This document shows positions 1 through 11,186 of a stretch of 64,000 nt of DNA, in pieces. Positions within the stretch are counted from its first letter, which is position 1; each line of letters begins with the position of its first letter. A program made the translations under genes and the position numbers. The stretch comes from Blastococcus sp. TML/M2B (GTDB lineage: Bacteria; Actinomycetota; Actinomycetes; Mycobacteriales; Geodermatophilaceae). Under the pieces are notes generated by a model. The model ran no database searches. It was not told the DNA's origin and saw only the letters and a list, made by a program, of their open reading frames with translations. The stretch spans positions 930,001 to 994,000 of the forward strand of contig NZ_JAENZZ010000001.1 of assembly GCF_016612865.1 (NCBI RefSeq). The letters run 5' to 3'.

Positions 1-278
1 TGGAGCTGGAGGGGCTGCGGTTCGCCGTCGTCCACGAGACCGGCGACGCGAAGGGCCGGGAGGCCCGCTGCGCGGCGCGCTTCCCCGGCACCGACGTCCT
101 CGTCTTCGGGCACAGCCACATCCCCTGGGACACGACGGCCCCCACCGGGCTCCGGCTGCTCAACCCGGGCTCGCCGACCGACCGGCGGCGGCAGCCGCAC
201 GGCACCTTCCTCACCGCGGTCGCGGACGCCGGCCGGCTGCGGGACGTCGTCCTGCACGCGGTGCCGCCGCGCGCATGA
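1..278 (+). CDS. metallophosphoesterase, C-terminal part (cut by window edge)
   Basis: The 5' end lies outside the window; about 91 codons remain, reading from base 3. The fragment carries GHSHIP, the last metal-binding G-H-x-H motif of calcineurin-like (YfcE/MJ0936-type) phosphoesterases, and then LNPGSPTDRRR, the usual 'NPGS' turn of that family. These enzymes hydrolyse phosphodiesters with two metal ions; the substrate cannot be told from this fragment. The stop TGA overlaps the start ATG of the next gene (ATGA), so the two are probably co-translated. Confidence 0.8.
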   Translation, partial: ELEGLRFAVVHETGDAKGREARCAARFPGTDVLVFGHSHIPWDTTAPTGLRLLNPGSPTDRRRQPHGTFLTAVADAGRLRDVVLHAVPPRA

Positions 279-1141
279 GCACCCGCCCCCCGCTGCCCGC
301 GGCCGCCGTCGCCGTCCTGGCCTGCCCCGTCTGCGCCGCGTCGCTGGCGGTGGGTGAGGGCGGCGACGTGCTGCGCTGCCCCGCCGGGCACTCGTTCGAC
401 CGCGCGCGCCAGGGGCACGTCACGCTGCTGCCGCCCGGGCACCGCGCGCCCTCGGGCGACTCGGCCGAGATGGTGGCCGACCGGATCGCCTTCCTCGCCG
501 CCGGCCACTACGCCGGCGTCAGCGCCGCGCTCGGGGATGCCGTGCTCGACGCCGGTGGGGCGCCGCCCGCGCGGCTGCTGGACCTGGGCGGGGGCACCGG
601 CCAGCACCTGGCCGCCGTCCTCGACCGGCTCCCGGCCGCGGCCGGGGTCGTGCTGGACTCCTCGCCCTACGCCGCCCGCCGGGCCGCCCGCGCGCACCCG
701 CGGGCGCTGGCCGTCGTCGCCGACACCTGGGCCCGGCTGCCGGTGCGCGACGGGGGAGCGGACCGCGTCCTGGTCGTGTTCGCCCCGCGCAACGGCCCGG
801 AGATCGCCCGCGTGCTCGCCCCGGAGGGCCGGCTGGTCGTGGTCACGCCGGCCGCCGAGCACCTCGGCGAGCTGGTCGAGCCGCTCGGGCTGTTGCGCGT
901 GGACCCGGACAAGGCGGCCCGGCTCGCCGGCGCCCTCGAACCGCACCTCGCACCGGTCTCCCGGACGGCCCGCCGCGACGTGCTGCGGCTGGACCACGCC
1001 GCCGTCGGCACCCTGGTCGGGATGGGGCCGCACGCCCGCCACCTCCCGGCCGGCGTCCGCGCCGCCCAGCTGGCCGCCCTGCCCGAGCAGGTCGAGGTCA
1101 CCGTCGCCGTCGACGTCGCGGTCTACCGCCGCGCCGGCTGA
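275..1141 (+). CDS. RlmA-type 23S rRNA (guanine-N1)-methyltransferase
   Basis: A protein of 288 residues. The N-terminus has a zinc-finger pattern, CPVC near residue 18 followed by C and GH about 20 residues later. The SAM-binding motif I, LDLGGGTGQHL, lies near residue 107. This layout is that of RlmA(I)/RlmA(II) (RrmA/TlrB), which methylate G745 or G748 of 23S rRNA; TlrB gives tylosin resistance in Streptomyces. The sequence alone does not say which base is the target. The start overlaps the stop of the upstream phosphoesterase by 4 bases. Confidence 0.85.
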   Translation: MSTRPPLPAAAVAVLACPVCAASLAVGEGGDVLRCPAGHSFDRARQGHVTLLPPGHRAPSGDSAEMVADRIAFLAAGHYAGVSAALGDAVLDAGGAPPARLLDLGGGTGQHLAAVLDRLPAAAGVVLDSSPYAARRAARAHPRALAVVADTWARLPVRDGGADRVLVVFAPRNGPEIARVLAPEGRLVVVTPAAEHLGELVEPLGLLRVDPDKAARLAGALEPHLAPVSRTARRDVLRLDHAAVGTLVGMGPHARHLPAGVRAAQLAALPEQVEVTVAVDVAVYRRAG

Positions 1142-1231
1142 CCCGCGGCCCGGCCCGGACGACGGCGCCCCGCGACGCGCCCGCCCCGTCCCGCGGCAGG
1201 GTCGGCGGAGGGCCCGTCTAAGCTGCCGGAC

Positions 1232-2986
1232 GTGACGATTGCACCGGCGCCCATCGTGAGTCGGCCGAGCCCGGCTCATGTGGTCGAGAAGGGCTCGCGG
1301 CTGTCCAACCTGCTGCGGACCACCGACCACAAGACCATCGGCCTGATGTACCTGACGACGTCGTTCGTCTTCTTCATCCTGGGTGGCCTGATGGCCATGC
1401 TGATCCGGGCGGAGCTGGCCCGACCGGAACTGCAGTTTCTGTCGCCGGAGCAGTACAACCAGCTGTTCACGATGCACGGCACGCTGATGCTGCTGATGTT
1501 CGCGACGCCGCTGTTCTTCGCGTTCTCGAACCTGATCATGCCGCTGCAGATCGGTGCGCCGGACGTCGCGTTCCCGCGGCTGAACGCCTTCTCCTTCTGG
1601 CTGTTCCTCATCGGGTCGCTGATCGTGGTGTCGAGCTTCGCGACCCCGGGTGGCGCGCCGGACTTCGGCTGGACGGCCTACACGCCGCTGTCGAACGTGG
1701 CGCACAGCCCCGGCGTCGGCGGCAACCTGTGGATCGGCGGCCTGGCCGTCAGCGGCCTGGGCACGATCCTCGGTGGCGTCAACTTCATCGCCACGATCAT
1801 CTGCCTGCGCGCTCCGGGCATGACGATGTTCCGGATGCCGATCTTCACCTGGAACACCCTGGTGACGTCGGTCCTGATCCTGCTGGCGTTCCCGATCCTG
1901 ACCGCGGCCCTGATGGGGCTGCTGCTGGACCGCAACCTCGGGTCGCTGATCTACTCCGCCGAGAACGGCGGGCCGATGCTGTGGCATGCGCACCTGTTCT
2001 GGTTCTTCGGCCACCCCGAGGTCTACATCATCGCGCTGCCGTTCTTCGGCATCGTCACCGAGATCATCCCGGTGTTCGCCCGCAAGCCGCTGTTCGGCTA
2101 CAAGGGCATGGTCGGGGCGACCCTCGCGATCGGCTTCCTCTCGCTGGCCGTCTGGGCGCACCACATGTACGCCACCGGCGCGGTGCTGCTGCCCTTCTTC
2201 GCCTTCCTCACCTACCTCATCGCGGTGCCGACCGGCCTGAAGTTCTTCAACTGGATCGGCACCATGTGGCGGGGTCAGATGACCTTCGAGACGCCGATGC
2301 TGTTCTCCATCGGCTTCATGGTCACCTTCCTCCTGGGTGGGCTCACCGGTGTGCTGCTGGCGTCCCCGCCGCTGGACTTCCACGTGCACGACTCCTACTT
2401 CGTGGTCGCCCACTTCCACTACGTCGTCTTCGGCACCGTGGTGTTCGCCGCCTACGCCGGCATCTACTTCTGGTTCCCCAAGATGTGCGGCCGGATGCTG
2501 GACGAGCGGCTGGGCAAGCTGCAGTTCTGGATGACTTTCATCGGCTTCCACGGCACCTTCCTCGTGCAGCACTGGCTGGGCAACGAGGGCATGCCGCGCC
2601 GCTACGTGGACTACCTGCCCACCGACGCCTTCACCACGCTGAACATGATCTCCACGATCTTCAGCTTCGTCCTCGGCGCCTCGGTGATCCCGTTCCTGTT
2701 CAACGTGGTGCGGTCCTGGAAGTACGGGAAGCTCGCCCTGCGCGACGACCCCTGGGGCCACGGCAACTCCCTGGAGTGGGCCACCTCGTCCCCGCCGCCG
2801 CGGCACAACTTCGTGGAGATCCCGCGCATCCGCTCCGAGCGCCCCGCGTTCGAGGCGCACTACCCCCACCTGGTCGACCGGCTGCAGCACGAGGCGCACG
2901 CCGGCAAGCGCCACGACCCCTACGCCAGCGAGCTGCTCGCCGGCACGGGTCCGCGCCAGGGGCCGAACGACCCCGACCCGACCTGA
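1232..2986 (+). CDS. ctaD: cytochrome c oxidase subunit I (aa3 type)
   Basis: A protein of 584 residues with about twelve hydrophobic segments, the usual size for actinobacterial CtaD. It shows TTDHKTIG at the N-terminus, MHGTLM (low-spin heme ligand region), [10 protein letters not shown] (CuB histidine and the Tyr cross-link partner), WAHHMYATG (further CuB ligands) and VAHFHYV (heme a3 and heme a ligands). It is the catalytic membrane subunit of the terminal oxidase, reducing O2 to water and pumping protons. The GTG start at 1232 lacks a clear Shine-Dalgarno; TAAGCT about 10 bases upstream could be the -10 of a leaderless transcript. It stands apart from other cytochrome oxidase genes, as often in actinobacteria. 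Confidence 0.97.
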   Translation: MTIAPAPIVSRPSPAHVVEKGSRLSNLLRTTDHKTIGLMYLTTSFVFFILGGLMAMLIRAELARPELQFLSPEQYNQLFTMHGTLMLLMFATPLFFAFSNLIMPLQIGAPDVAFPRLNAFSFWLFLIGSLIVVSSFATPGGAPDFGWTAYTPLSNVAHSPGVGGNLWIGGLAVSGLGTILGGVNFIATIICLRAPGMTMFRMPIFTWNTLVTSVLILLAFPILTAALMGLLLDRNLGSLIYSAENGGPMLWHAHLFWFFGHPEVYIIALPFFGIVTEIIPVFARKPLFGYKGMVGATLAIGFLSLAVWAHHMYATGAVLLPFFAFLTYLIAVPTGLKFFNWIGTMWRGQMTFETPMLFSIGFMVTFLLGGLTGVLLASPPLDFHVHDSYFVVAHFHYVVFGTVVFAAYAGIYFWFPKMCGRMLDERLGKLQFWMTFIGFHGTFLVQHWLGNEGMPRRYVDYLPTDAFTTLNMISTIFSFVLGASVIPFLFNVVRSWKYGKLALRDDPWGHGNSLEWATSSPPPRHNFVEIPRIRSERPAFEAHYPHLVDRLQHEAHAGKRHDPYASELLAGTGPRQGPNDPDPT

Positions 2987-3019
2987 GCACCGCCCCGTCC
3001 ACGCGGGGAGCACGACCTC

Positions 3020-3057
3020 CGAACGCCCCGTCGGCCTCACGGCCGGCGGGGCGTTCG
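3020..3057 (+). terminator. hairpin terminator after ctaD
   Basis: The arms CGAACGCCCCG (3020-3030) and CGGGGCGTTCG (3047-3057) are perfect 11-base complements, with a further CGGCC/GGCCG pairing inside. No U-tract follows, which is common in high-GC actinobacteria. It sits between ctaD and serB. Confidence 0.7.
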
Positions 3058-3108
3058 CCGTCAGGGGCACCCGCCGGGGCCGCGGAGCCGGTGCGGCACG
3101 ATGACGGC

Positions 3109-4365
3109 GTGCCGCTGGACCCCACGCCCCGCCTGCCCGAGGACACCTCGGCCGTCACCGCCCGCGCGCTCCTGACGGTCAGCGGCGCCGACCGCCCCGG
3201 CGTCACGGCCCGGCTGTTCACCGCCCTCGCCGGGGGCGGGCCCGCCGTCGAGGTGCTCGACGTGGAGCAGGTGGTCGTGCACGGGCAGCTCGTGCTGGGC
3301 GTGGTCGTCGGCGTGCTGCCCGTCGACGGCGACCCCGCGGTCGACGAGGCCGCGCTGCTCGCGCACCTCGGCCGGCTGGCCACCGCCGTCGCGGCCGACG
3401 CCGGCGTGCGGGTCGACGTCGAGCCGGCCACCACGGACCCCGCGTCCGTCGCCGCGGGCCGCCCGCACCACGTCATCCTGCTGGGCCGTCCGGTCACGCC
3501 CGAGGCGGTCGGCGGCGCGGCCCGCGCGATCGCCGCGGTCGGCGGCAACATCGACGCCATCCGCCGGCTGTCGGACTACCCGGTCACCAGCTTCGAGCTG
3601 ACCGTCTCGGGGGCCGCGGCCACCGCCCTGCGCACCGAGCTGGCCGCCGTCGCCGCCGCGACCGGCACCGACATCGCCGTCGAGCGGGTCGGGCTGGCTC
3701 GGCGCAGCAAGCGGCTGATCGTCCTCGACGTCGATTCCACCCTGGTGCGCGGCGAGGTGATCGACGAGCTGGCCGCCCGCGCCGGTCGCGCCGCCGAGGT
3801 CGCCCGCATCACGGCCGCCGCCATGAACGGCGAGCTGGACTTCGCCGAGTCGCTGCGCAAGCGGGTCGCCGTCCTGGCCGGGCTGCCGGTGGAGGTGCTC
3901 GACGAGGTGCGCGAGCACCTGGTGCTCACCCCGGGCGCCCGCACGCTCATCCGCACGCTGCAGCGGCTGGGCTTCCGCTGCGGCATCGTCGGCAGCGGCG
4001 GCTTCACCCAGATCACCGACCCGCTGGCCGAGAGCCTGGGCCTGGACTTCGCCGCGGCCAACACCCTCGAGGTCGTCGACGGGAAGCTGACCGGCGGGCT
4101 CGTGGGCGAGATCGTCGACCGGGCCGGCAAGGCGCGCGCCCTGGCCCGGTTCGCCGCCGAGCACGGCATCCCGCTGGACCAGACCGTGGCGGTCGGCGAC
4201 GGCGCCAACGACCTGGACATGCTCAACACCGCCGGGCTGGGCATCGCGTTCAACGCCAAGCCGTTCGTCCGCGAGCAGGCGCACACCGCGCTCAACCAGC
4301 CCTACCTCGACGCCGTCCTGCAGGTGCTCGGCTTCACCCGCGACGAGGTCCTCGACGCGGTGTGA
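3109..4365 (+). CDS. serB: phosphoserine phosphatase with N-terminal ACT domains
   Basis: SerB converts O-phosphoserine to serine, the last step of serine synthesis. With the GTG at 3109 the protein has 418 residues, close to mycobacterial SerB2. The first ~185 residues look like two ACT domains (LLTVSGADRPGVTARLF and VILLGRPVTPEAVGG). The HAD phosphatase core follows, with catalytic DVDST near residue 207 and GDGANDLDML near the C-terminus. An upstream in-frame GTG at 3091 is an alternative start; neither has a strong ribosome binding site. In this window SerB removes the substrate (phosphoserine) that actinobacterial CysM uses in cysteine synthesis, so the two enzymes may compete for one pool. 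Confidence 0.93.
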   Translation: MPLDPTPRLPEDTSAVTARALLTVSGADRPGVTARLFTALAGGGPAVEVLDVEQVVVHGQLVLGVVVGVLPVDGDPAVDEAALLAHLGRLATAVAADAGVRVDVEPATTDPASVAAGRPHHVILLGRPVTPEAVGGAARAIAAVGGNIDAIRRLSDYPVTSFELTVSGAAATALRTELAAVAAATGTDIAVERVGLARRSKRLIVLDVDSTLVRGEVIDELAARAGRAAEVARITAAAMNGELDFAESLRKRVAVLAGLPVEVLDEVREHLVLTPGARTLIRTLQRLGFRCGIVGSGGFTQITDPLAESLGLDFAAANTLEVVDGKLTGGLVGEIVDRAGKARALARFAAEHGIPLDQTVAVGDGANDLDMLNTAGLGIAFNAKPFVREQAHTALNQPYLDAVLQVLGFTRDEVLDAV

Positions 4366-4367
4366 CA

Positions 4368-4423
4368 GGGACTTTCGGTACCGAAAGTCCCCCGGCTCTC
4401 CGGACTTTCGGTACCGAAAGTCC
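4368..4423. repeat. two copies of a 22-24 bp perfect palindrome
   Basis: Between the convergent ends of serB and pncA the palindrome GGACTTTCGGTACCGAAAGTCC occurs twice in a row, at 4368-4391 (24 bp with one extra pair at each end) and at 4402-4423, separated by 10 bp. Each copy can fold into a hairpin on either strand, so the pair could end transcription from both sides. The exact sequence identity of the copies is more than a terminator needs. Confidence 0.85.
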
Positions 4424-4431
4424 CGAGGGGG

Positions 4432-5001
4432 TCAGGCGGGGGTGTGCGGGCTGCCCTCCAGCTCGACGCCGGCGGTGCGGAGTTGGACGAGCGCGGCCTC
4501 GGTAGTGGCCTGCGAGACGCCGGCGGTGAGGTGCAGCAGCACCCGGGTGGTCAGCCCGTTGGCGACGGCGTCCAGGGCGGTGGCGCGCACGCAGTGGTCG
4601 GTCGCGATGCCGACGACGTCGACCGCGTCCACCCCCTGCGCCCGCAACCACTCGGCCAGCCCGACGCCGTCGGCCGACCCCTCGAAGCCCGAGTAGGCGG
4701 CGGCGTACTCGCCCTTGTCGAACACCGCCTCGATCGGCCCGCGGTCCAGTGACGGGTGCAGCTCCACCCCGTCGGTGCCGACGACGCAGTGCCGCGGCCA
4801 GGAGTCGACGAAGTCCGGGGCGTCGGCGAAGTGCGCGCCCGGGTCGATGTGGTGGTCCCGGGTGGCGACGACGTGGTCGTAGCCACCGCCCGCCATGTGC
4901 CGGGAGACCGCGGCGGCGACGGCCGCACCACCGGCGACGGCCAGCCTGCCGCCCTCGCAGAAGTCGTTCTGCACGTCGACGACGATCAGTGCGCGGGTCA
5001 T
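4432..5001 (-). CDS. pncA: nicotinamidase (pyrazinamidase)
   Basis: A protein of 189 residues of the isochorismatase fold that deamidates nicotinamide to nicotinate. The catalytic triad D9, K96 and C137 (context ATDHCVRAT) and metal ligands D49, H51 and H57 (RDHHIDPGAH) sit almost exactly where they do in M. tuberculosis PncA. The ATG at 5001 is chosen because GGGAG lies about 6 bases upstream and the protein begins directly with the conserved ALIVVDVQNDF. It starts 10 bases after the end of pncB on the same strand, so the two form an NAD-salvage operon in which the product of PncA is the substrate of PncB. Confidence 0.95.
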   Translation of the reverse strand: MTRALIVVDVQNDFCEGGRLAVAGGAAVAAAVSRHMAGGGYDHVVATRDHHIDPGAHFADAPDFVDSWPRHCVVGTDGVELHPSLDRGPIEAVFDKGEYAAAYSGFEGSADGVGLAEWLRAQGVDAVDVVGIATDHCVRATALDAVANGLTTRVLLHLTAGVSQATTEAALVQLRTAGVELEGSPHTPA

Positions 5002-5011
5002 CGGAGCTCCC

Positions 5012-6319
5012 TCAGGCGGTGACGGTGTCGAGGACGGGCTCGCCGCGGGACAGCGCGAACGCCTCCGGCGGCAGGGCACCGATGGCCTCGGCGTGGTGCG
5101 CCTTCGCCCGCCGCAGCGCCTCGGCGGGGGAGACCGGCTCGGTGATCTCACCGCCGCGCACCAGCGGCACGAGCAGGTCGCGGTCGCCCGGGCGCGCGGC
5201 GACAGCGCCGGCGGTGACCAGCTCGGCCGTGGCCACGCCGTCGCCGTCGTGCCGGCGTACGGCGGACTTCCGGCCGCCCACCGAGCGCTTGCCCTCGGAC
5301 TTCTTGGCCACCGGCACGCCGTCCCGCTCGACCAGCTTGTAGACCATGCCGACCGTGGGGGCGCCCGAGCCGGTGACCAGCGAGGTGCCCACGCCGTAGC
5401 CGTCGACCGGGGCAGCGGCCAGGCCGGCGATGGCGTACTCGTCGAGGTCGCTGGTGACGACGATGCGCGTGACGGTCGCGCCGAGCTCGTCGAGCAGCTC
5501 GCGGGCGCGGGTGGCCAGGGTCGGCAGGTCGCCGGAGTCCAGCCGGATGCCGCCGAGCTCGGGGCCGGCGACCTCGACCGCGGTCCGGATGCCCTGCTCG
5601 ACGTCGTAGGTGTCGACCAGCAGCGTGGTGCCCTTGCCGAGTGCGGCGACCTGCGCCTCGAAGGCCGACCGCTCGTCGTCGTGCAGCAGCGTGAAGGCGT
5701 GCGCGCTGGTGCCCGTCGTCGGCACCCCGTAGCGGCGGCCGGCCTCGAGGTTCGAGCTGGTCGAGAATCCGACCAGGTGCGCGGCGCGCGCGGCGGCGAC
5801 GGCGGCCTCCTCGTGCGTGCGTCGGGAGCCCATCTCGATGCAGGGCCGCTCGCAGGCGGCGGAGATCATGCGTGCCGCCGCCGACGCGATCGCGCTGTCG
5901 TGGTTGAGCACTGACAGCGCGAGGGTCTCCAGCAGCACGCCCTCGGCGAAGGACGACCGCACGGTGAGCACCGGGGAGCCGGGGAAGTAGAGCTCGCCCT
6001 CGGCGTAGCCGTCGATGTCGCCGGAGAAGCGGAAGTCCGCCAGCCAGTCCAGCAGCCGCGCGTCGGTGAGCCCCTGCTCGCGCAGGGCGGCGAGCTCGTC
6101 GTCGCCGAACCGGAAGTGCGGCAGCGCCTCCAGGAGCCGGCCGGTGCCGGCGAGCACCCCGTACCGGCGGCCGTGCGGCAGCCGGCGGGCGAAGACCTCG
6201 AAGACGCACTGGCGGTCGGCGGTGCCGTCGGCCAGGGCGGCGGCGACCATCGTCAGCTCGTAGCGGTCGGTGAAGAGCGCAGGAGACGGTGGGGGAGTCA
6301 GCCCGGTGTCCACAGCCAT
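5012..6319 (-). CDS. pncB: nicotinate phosphoribosyltransferase
   Basis: A protein of 435 residues, the normal length for actinobacterial PncB. It joins nicotinate to PRPP to give nicotinate mononucleotide, the entry step of the Preiss-Handler route to NAD. Recognisable blocks are LFTDRYELTM at the N-terminus, FEVFARRLP, the substrate-binding GTSAHAF with the phosphorylated-histidine region, and GIRLDSGDL. It lies first in the pncB-pncA operon and diverges from clpS; the 59-base gap must hold both promoters. The same pncB/clpS divergence is found in mycobacteria (Rv1330c/Rv1331). Confidence 0.95.
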   Translation of the reverse strand: MAVDTGLTPPPSPALFTDRYELTMVAAALADGTADRQCVFEVFARRLPHGRRYGVLAGTGRLLEALPHFRFGDDELAALREQGLTDARLLDWLADFRFSGDIDGYAEGELYFPGSPVLTVRSSFAEGVLLETLALSVLNHDSAIASAAARMISAACERPCIEMGSRRTHEEAAVAAARAAHLVGFSTSSNLEAGRRYGVPTTGTSAHAFTLLHDDERSAFEAQVAALGKGTTLLVDTYDVEQGIRTAVEVAGPELGGIRLDSGDLPTLATRARELLDELGATVTRIVVTSDLDEYAIAGLAAAPVDGYGVGTSLVTGSGAPTVGMVYKLVERDGVPVAKKSEGKRSVGGRKSAVRRHDGDGVATAELVTAGAVAARPGDRDLLVPLVRGGEITEPVSPAEALRRAKAHHAEAIGALPPEAFALSRGEPVLDTVTA

Positions 6320-6378
6320 GATCGGGAAGCGTAGGCGGGCGCCGGGAGCGGGGCAGATCGGCGTCCTATGGTGGAGCC

Positions 6379-6675
6379 GTGGCCGGACCTCTCGCTCCGA
6401 CGTGGACGCCGGAGAGCACCAGCGAGGAACGCAGCGACCTCGACCGCCCGTGGGTGACCATCGTCTGGAACGACCCGGTCAACCTCATGACCTACGTGAC
6501 GTTCGTGCTGCAGGAGCTCTTCGGCTACGACGAGGCGACGGCGACGTCGCTGATGCTGCAGGTGCACCACGACGGCAAGGCGGTCGTCAGCTCCGGCCCG
6601 CGCGAGCGCATGGAGCACGACACCAGCCGGCTGCACGCCTACGGCCTGTGGGCCAGCTACCAGAGGGATGCATGA
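6379..6675 (+). CDS. clpS: ATP-dependent Clp protease adaptor ClpS
   Basis: A protein of 98 residues. It contains [20 protein letters not shown] and a later VHHDGKAVV, the hallmark ClpS core with the N-end-rule binding pocket (Asn-Asp of the NDP motif and His in VHHxG). ClpS delivers proteins with bulky hydrophobic N-terminal residues to ClpAP/ClpCP. GTG at 6379 is the start. The stop overlaps the ATG of the DUF2017 gene by 4 bases, as in mycobacteria. Confidence 0.95.
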   Translation: MAGPLAPTWTPESTSEERSDLDRPWVTIVWNDPVNLMTYVTFVLQELFGYDEATATSLMLQVHHDGKAVVSSGPRERMEHDTSRLHAYGLWASYQRDA

Positions 6676-7172
6676 AGCCCTTCAGGGCCGCGCGCAGCGG
6701 CGAGCTCGTCGCGGGCCTCGAGCCGGCGGAGGCGCAGATCCTCGGACTGCTGCTCGACCAGCTCGAGCAGCTGCTCACCGCCGATGCCGAGGACGTCGCC
6801 GACGACCCGGTCGTCGAGCGGCTGTTCCCCGACGGACACCGCTCGGACGCCGGGATGGCCGCCGACTACCGGGAGCTCACCGAGGCCTCGCTGCGCAACG
6901 GCAAGGCCGATGATCTCGCGACGGTGCGGGCGTCGCTGCCCGCCGGGGGCGGCGACGTGAGGCTGGACGCCGACCAGGCCGGGGCGTGGCTGCGCACGAG
7001 CAACGACCTGCGCCTGGCGCTGGGCACCCGGCTGGGCATCACCGAGGAGACCGAGCCGCCCGAGGACGTCGCCGACGAGACCGACCAGCAGCTGGCCGTC
7101 TACTACTGGCTCACCGCGCTGCAGGGGTCGCTCGTCGACGCGCTGGTCGCTTCTCGGTCCGGCCGAAGGTGA
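6672..7172 (+). CDS. DUF2017 protein, AosR-like regulator without cysteines
   Basis: A protein of 166 residues in the DUF2017 family. In M. tuberculosis the family member Rv1332 (AosR) sits in the same place, between clpS and mec-cysO-cysM, and is reported to sense oxidants through a CxxxC motif and to work with SigH to induce the cysteine genes. The position and length here match, but this protein contains no cysteine at all, so it cannot sense by that thiol switch. It is acidic and helical, with the conserved block [11 protein letters not shown] near residue 115. The last 62 bases overlap, tail to tail, a minus-strand membrane gene. Confidence 0.8.
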   Translation: MKPFRAARSGELVAGLEPAEAQILGLLLDQLEQLLTADAEDVADDPVVERLFPDGHRSDAGMAADYRELTEASLRNGKADDLATVRASLPAGGGDVRLDADQAGAWLRTSNDLRLALGTRLGITEETEPPEDVADETDQQLAVYYWLTALQGSLVDALVASRSGRR

Positions 7173-7464
7173 GCAGCACCAGCGCGGCCAGCAGCAGGGC
7201 GAGCACGAAGAACACGTAGACCATGCCGTGCAGCTCGACGTCGTTGATCCAGGCGCCGACGCAGGAGACCAGCGTGATCGCCGAGAGCGCCAGCAGGAAC
7301 AGCAGCGCGAGCGCCCGCAGCGTCACCATGATCACGACCGACGCGCGGTCGTTCGGGTCGCCGGTCACGTAGCCGCGGTGCCGGAACATCCCGCGGGCGC
7401 CGAGCACCAGTGCGGGCAGCGGCGCCAGCAGCACACCGGTGATCAGCAGAGCGTCATCCCACAC
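7111..7464 (-). CDS. small predicted membrane protein
   Basis: About 117 residues from the GTG at 7464; a longer version from 7518 would add an arginine-rich stretch that does not look like protein. Three hydrophobic segments are visible: ALLITGVLLAPLPALVLG near the start, ALALLFLLALSAITLV in the middle, and [17 protein letters not shown] near the end, followed by a basic tail. No known family was recognised. It converges with the DUF2017 gene, overlapping its last 62 bases, and diverges from mec. Confidence 0.6.
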   Translation of the reverse strand: MWDDALLITGVLLAPLPALVLGARGMFRHRGYVTGDPNDRASVVIMVTLRALALLFLLALSAITLVSCVGAWINDVELHGMVYVFFVLALLLAALVLLTFGRTEKRPARRRATPAAR

Positions 7465-7562
7465 GGCTGCGAACCGTATCGGTCGGCCGCCGACCGGTCG
7501 CCCGCGCGGTCGCCGCACGGCCCTCCGCGGGGCACCGGATCGGCGCCGCCTAGACTGGCCCC

Positions 7563-9453
<1,891 letters not shown>

Positions 9454-9520
9454 CGGTGCGCGCGATCACGGTGGCGGGAGCGCGCGGCGGTCGGACCCTG
9501 CGGCTAGCCTGACCCGCGAC

Positions 9521-10349
9521 ATGGGGACGACGCAGCCGGGTGCGGACGCACCGATCGGCATCTTCGACTCGGGCGTCGGTGGGCTGACCGTCGCCCGGGC
9601 GGTGCTCGACCAGCTCCCGGGCGAGGCGATCCGCTACATCGGCGACACCGCGAACGGGCCGTACGGGCCACTGCCCATCGCCGAGGTGCGCCGGCACTCC
9701 CTCGCCGTCATGGACGGTCTGGTCGCCGACGGCGTGAAGATGCTCGTCGTCGCCTGCAACTCGGCGAGTGCTGCGTCCCTGCGCGACGCCCGCGAGCGCT
9801 ACGACGTGCCGGTCGTCGAGGTCGTGCTGCCCGCCGTCCGCCGGGCCACCGCGGCCACCCGCACCGGTCGCATCGGCGTCATCGGCACCCAGGCCACGAT
9901 CACCAGCGGCGCGTACGAGGACGCCTTCGCCGCGGTGCCGGGGCTCACCGTCACCAGCGCCGCCTGCCCCAGCTTCGTCGACTTCGTGGAGCGCCGGGGT
10001 GACCAGCGGCCGGCAGCTGCTCGGGCTCGCGCAGTCCTACCTCGACCCGCTGCTCGCCGCGGGCGTGGACACCGTCGTCCTGGGGTGCACGCACTACCCG
10101 CTGCTGACCGGTGTGCTGTCCCTGGTGCTGGGTGACGACGTCACGCTGGTCTCCAGCGCGGAGGAGACCGCCAAGGACGTCTACCGCGTGCTGACCGGCG
10201 CGGACCTGCTGCGCGCCGAGGACGCACCCGCGCCGCGGCACGCCTTCCTCGCCACCGGCGACCCCGAGCCGTTCGCCCGGCTGGGCCGGCGGTTCCTCGG
10301 CCCGGAGATCGGCTCGGTGCTGCGCGCCGGCGCGGTGGGGGCGGCGTGA
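9521..10349 (+). CDS. murI: glutamate racemase, interrupted by a one-base insertion
   Basis: MurI makes D-glutamate for peptidoglycan. The N-terminal half has the family start [13 protein letters not shown] and the first catalytic cysteine (VACNSAS). After FVDFVER at about 9990-10000 the frame is lost; the next frame carries on with [16 protein letters not shown], the second catalytic cysteine ([10 protein letters not shown]) and the normal C-terminus up to 10349. Dropping one base in GCGCCGGGGT (9991-10000) restores about 275 residues, full family length. Since MurI is normally essential, a sequencing error is more likely than a real knock-out. The stop overlaps the next GTG (GTGA). Confidence 0.9.
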
Positions 10350-11089
10350 AGCTGACCGTCGTGGGGTGCAGCGGCAGCGGCCCCGGCCCGGCGTCCCCGG
10401 CGTCGAGCTACCTCGTCGAGCACGAGGGCTACCGGCTGCTGCTCGACCTCGGCAACGGCGCGTTCGGCGCGCTGCAGGGGCTGATCGACCCGGGCACGGT
10501 CGACGCGGTGTTCCTGTCCCACCTGCACGCCGACCACTGCCTCGACGTCGCGCCCTTCGTGGTGTGGCACCGGTACTCCAAGCGCTCGCCGGGCCGGCTC
10601 GTGCCGCTGTACGCGCCGGTGGGCGCCGAGCGGCGGCTGGCGCTGGCCTACGACCTGGACGGCGACGGGCTCACCGACGTCTTCGACTTCGTGCCGGTCG
10701 GCCCCGGCGCGCTGACCATCGGCCCGTTCGAGGTGCAGCTGGCGCGCACCGCGCACCCGGTCGAGACCTACGCCATCCGGCTCACCGCGGGCGGGCGGTC
10801 GCTGGTCTACACCGGCGACACCGGCACCTGCGAGCGGGTCGTCGAGCTGGCCCGCGGGGCCGACGTGCTGCTCGCCGAGGCGGCGCACCCCGACGACGAC
10901 CGCGACCAGCCGCCCGGGCTGCACCTCACCGGCCGGCAGGCCGCCGAGCACGCGGCGGCGGCCGGGGTGGGTCGGCTGCTGCTCACCCACATCCCCGCGT
11001 GGGTGGACCGGATCGCCCAGCTCGCCGCCGCGAGCGCGGTCTTCTCCGAGACCGAGCTCGTGCAGCCCCTCGGCGTCTACGACATCTGA
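10346..11089 (+). CDS. metallo-beta-lactamase fold hydrolase, Rv1339-like cyclic-nucleotide phosphodiesterase
   Basis: A protein of 247 residues with the two-metal signature [10 protein letters not shown], the Asp of VYTGDTG and later His residues (AEAAHPD, LLTHIP). The neighbours (after murI, and upstream of rph in the conserved order) match M. tuberculosis Rv1339, reported to be an atypical cAMP phosphodiesterase; older annotation calls the family RNase Z-like. The start GTG overlaps the murI stop, indicating translational coupling. Function as a cAMP hydrolase is inferred from synteny and fold, not from a substrate-specific motif. Confidence 0.82.
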   Translation: MKLTVVGCSGSGPGPASPASSYLVEHEGYRLLLDLGNGAFGALQGLIDPGTVDAVFLSHLHADHCLDVAPFVVWHRYSKRSPGRLVPLYAPVGAERRLALAYDLDGDGLTDVFDFVPVGPGALTIGPFEVQLARTAHPVETYAIRLTAGGRSLVYTGDTGTCERVVELARGADVLLAEAAHPDDDRDQPPGLHLTGRQAAEHAAAAGVGRLLLTHIPAWVDRIAQLAAASAVFSETELVQPLGVYDI

Positions 11090-11097
11090 ACGGCCCC

Positions 11098-11160
11098 GCG
11101 CTGGGATCAGGGAACCTGATCCCAGCGCTTCCTCCCTCACGGTGCACGGTGAGGTAGGAC
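11098..11160 (-). repeat. compound palindromic repeat element, copy 1
   Basis: Two adjoining hairpins. The first pairs 11098-11111 with 11115-11128 (14 bp, core ATCAGG/CCTGAT). The second runs TCCTCCCTC ... GAGGTAGGAC to 11160. Read on the minus strand, the roughly 57-base unit lines up without gaps with the element at 28198-28256: GTCCTxCCTC, GTGCxCxGTG, GGGAGGA and GATCAGGT occur at the same spacing. It lies directly after the Rv1339-like gene, so the first hairpin may also act as its terminator. Confidence 0.75.
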
Positions 11161-11186
11161 GCGCTGCGGTGAGGTAGGAAGGCGGG

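Noticed and set aside
3061-4284. Long open frame (407 codons) on the minus strand across serB.
   Set aside because: It is antisense to a clear serB gene; long spurious frames are expected in DNA above 70% GC and the translation is Gly/Arg/Ala-rich without motifs. The same applies to the other long antisense frames, for example at 12,000 and 27,592-31,200.
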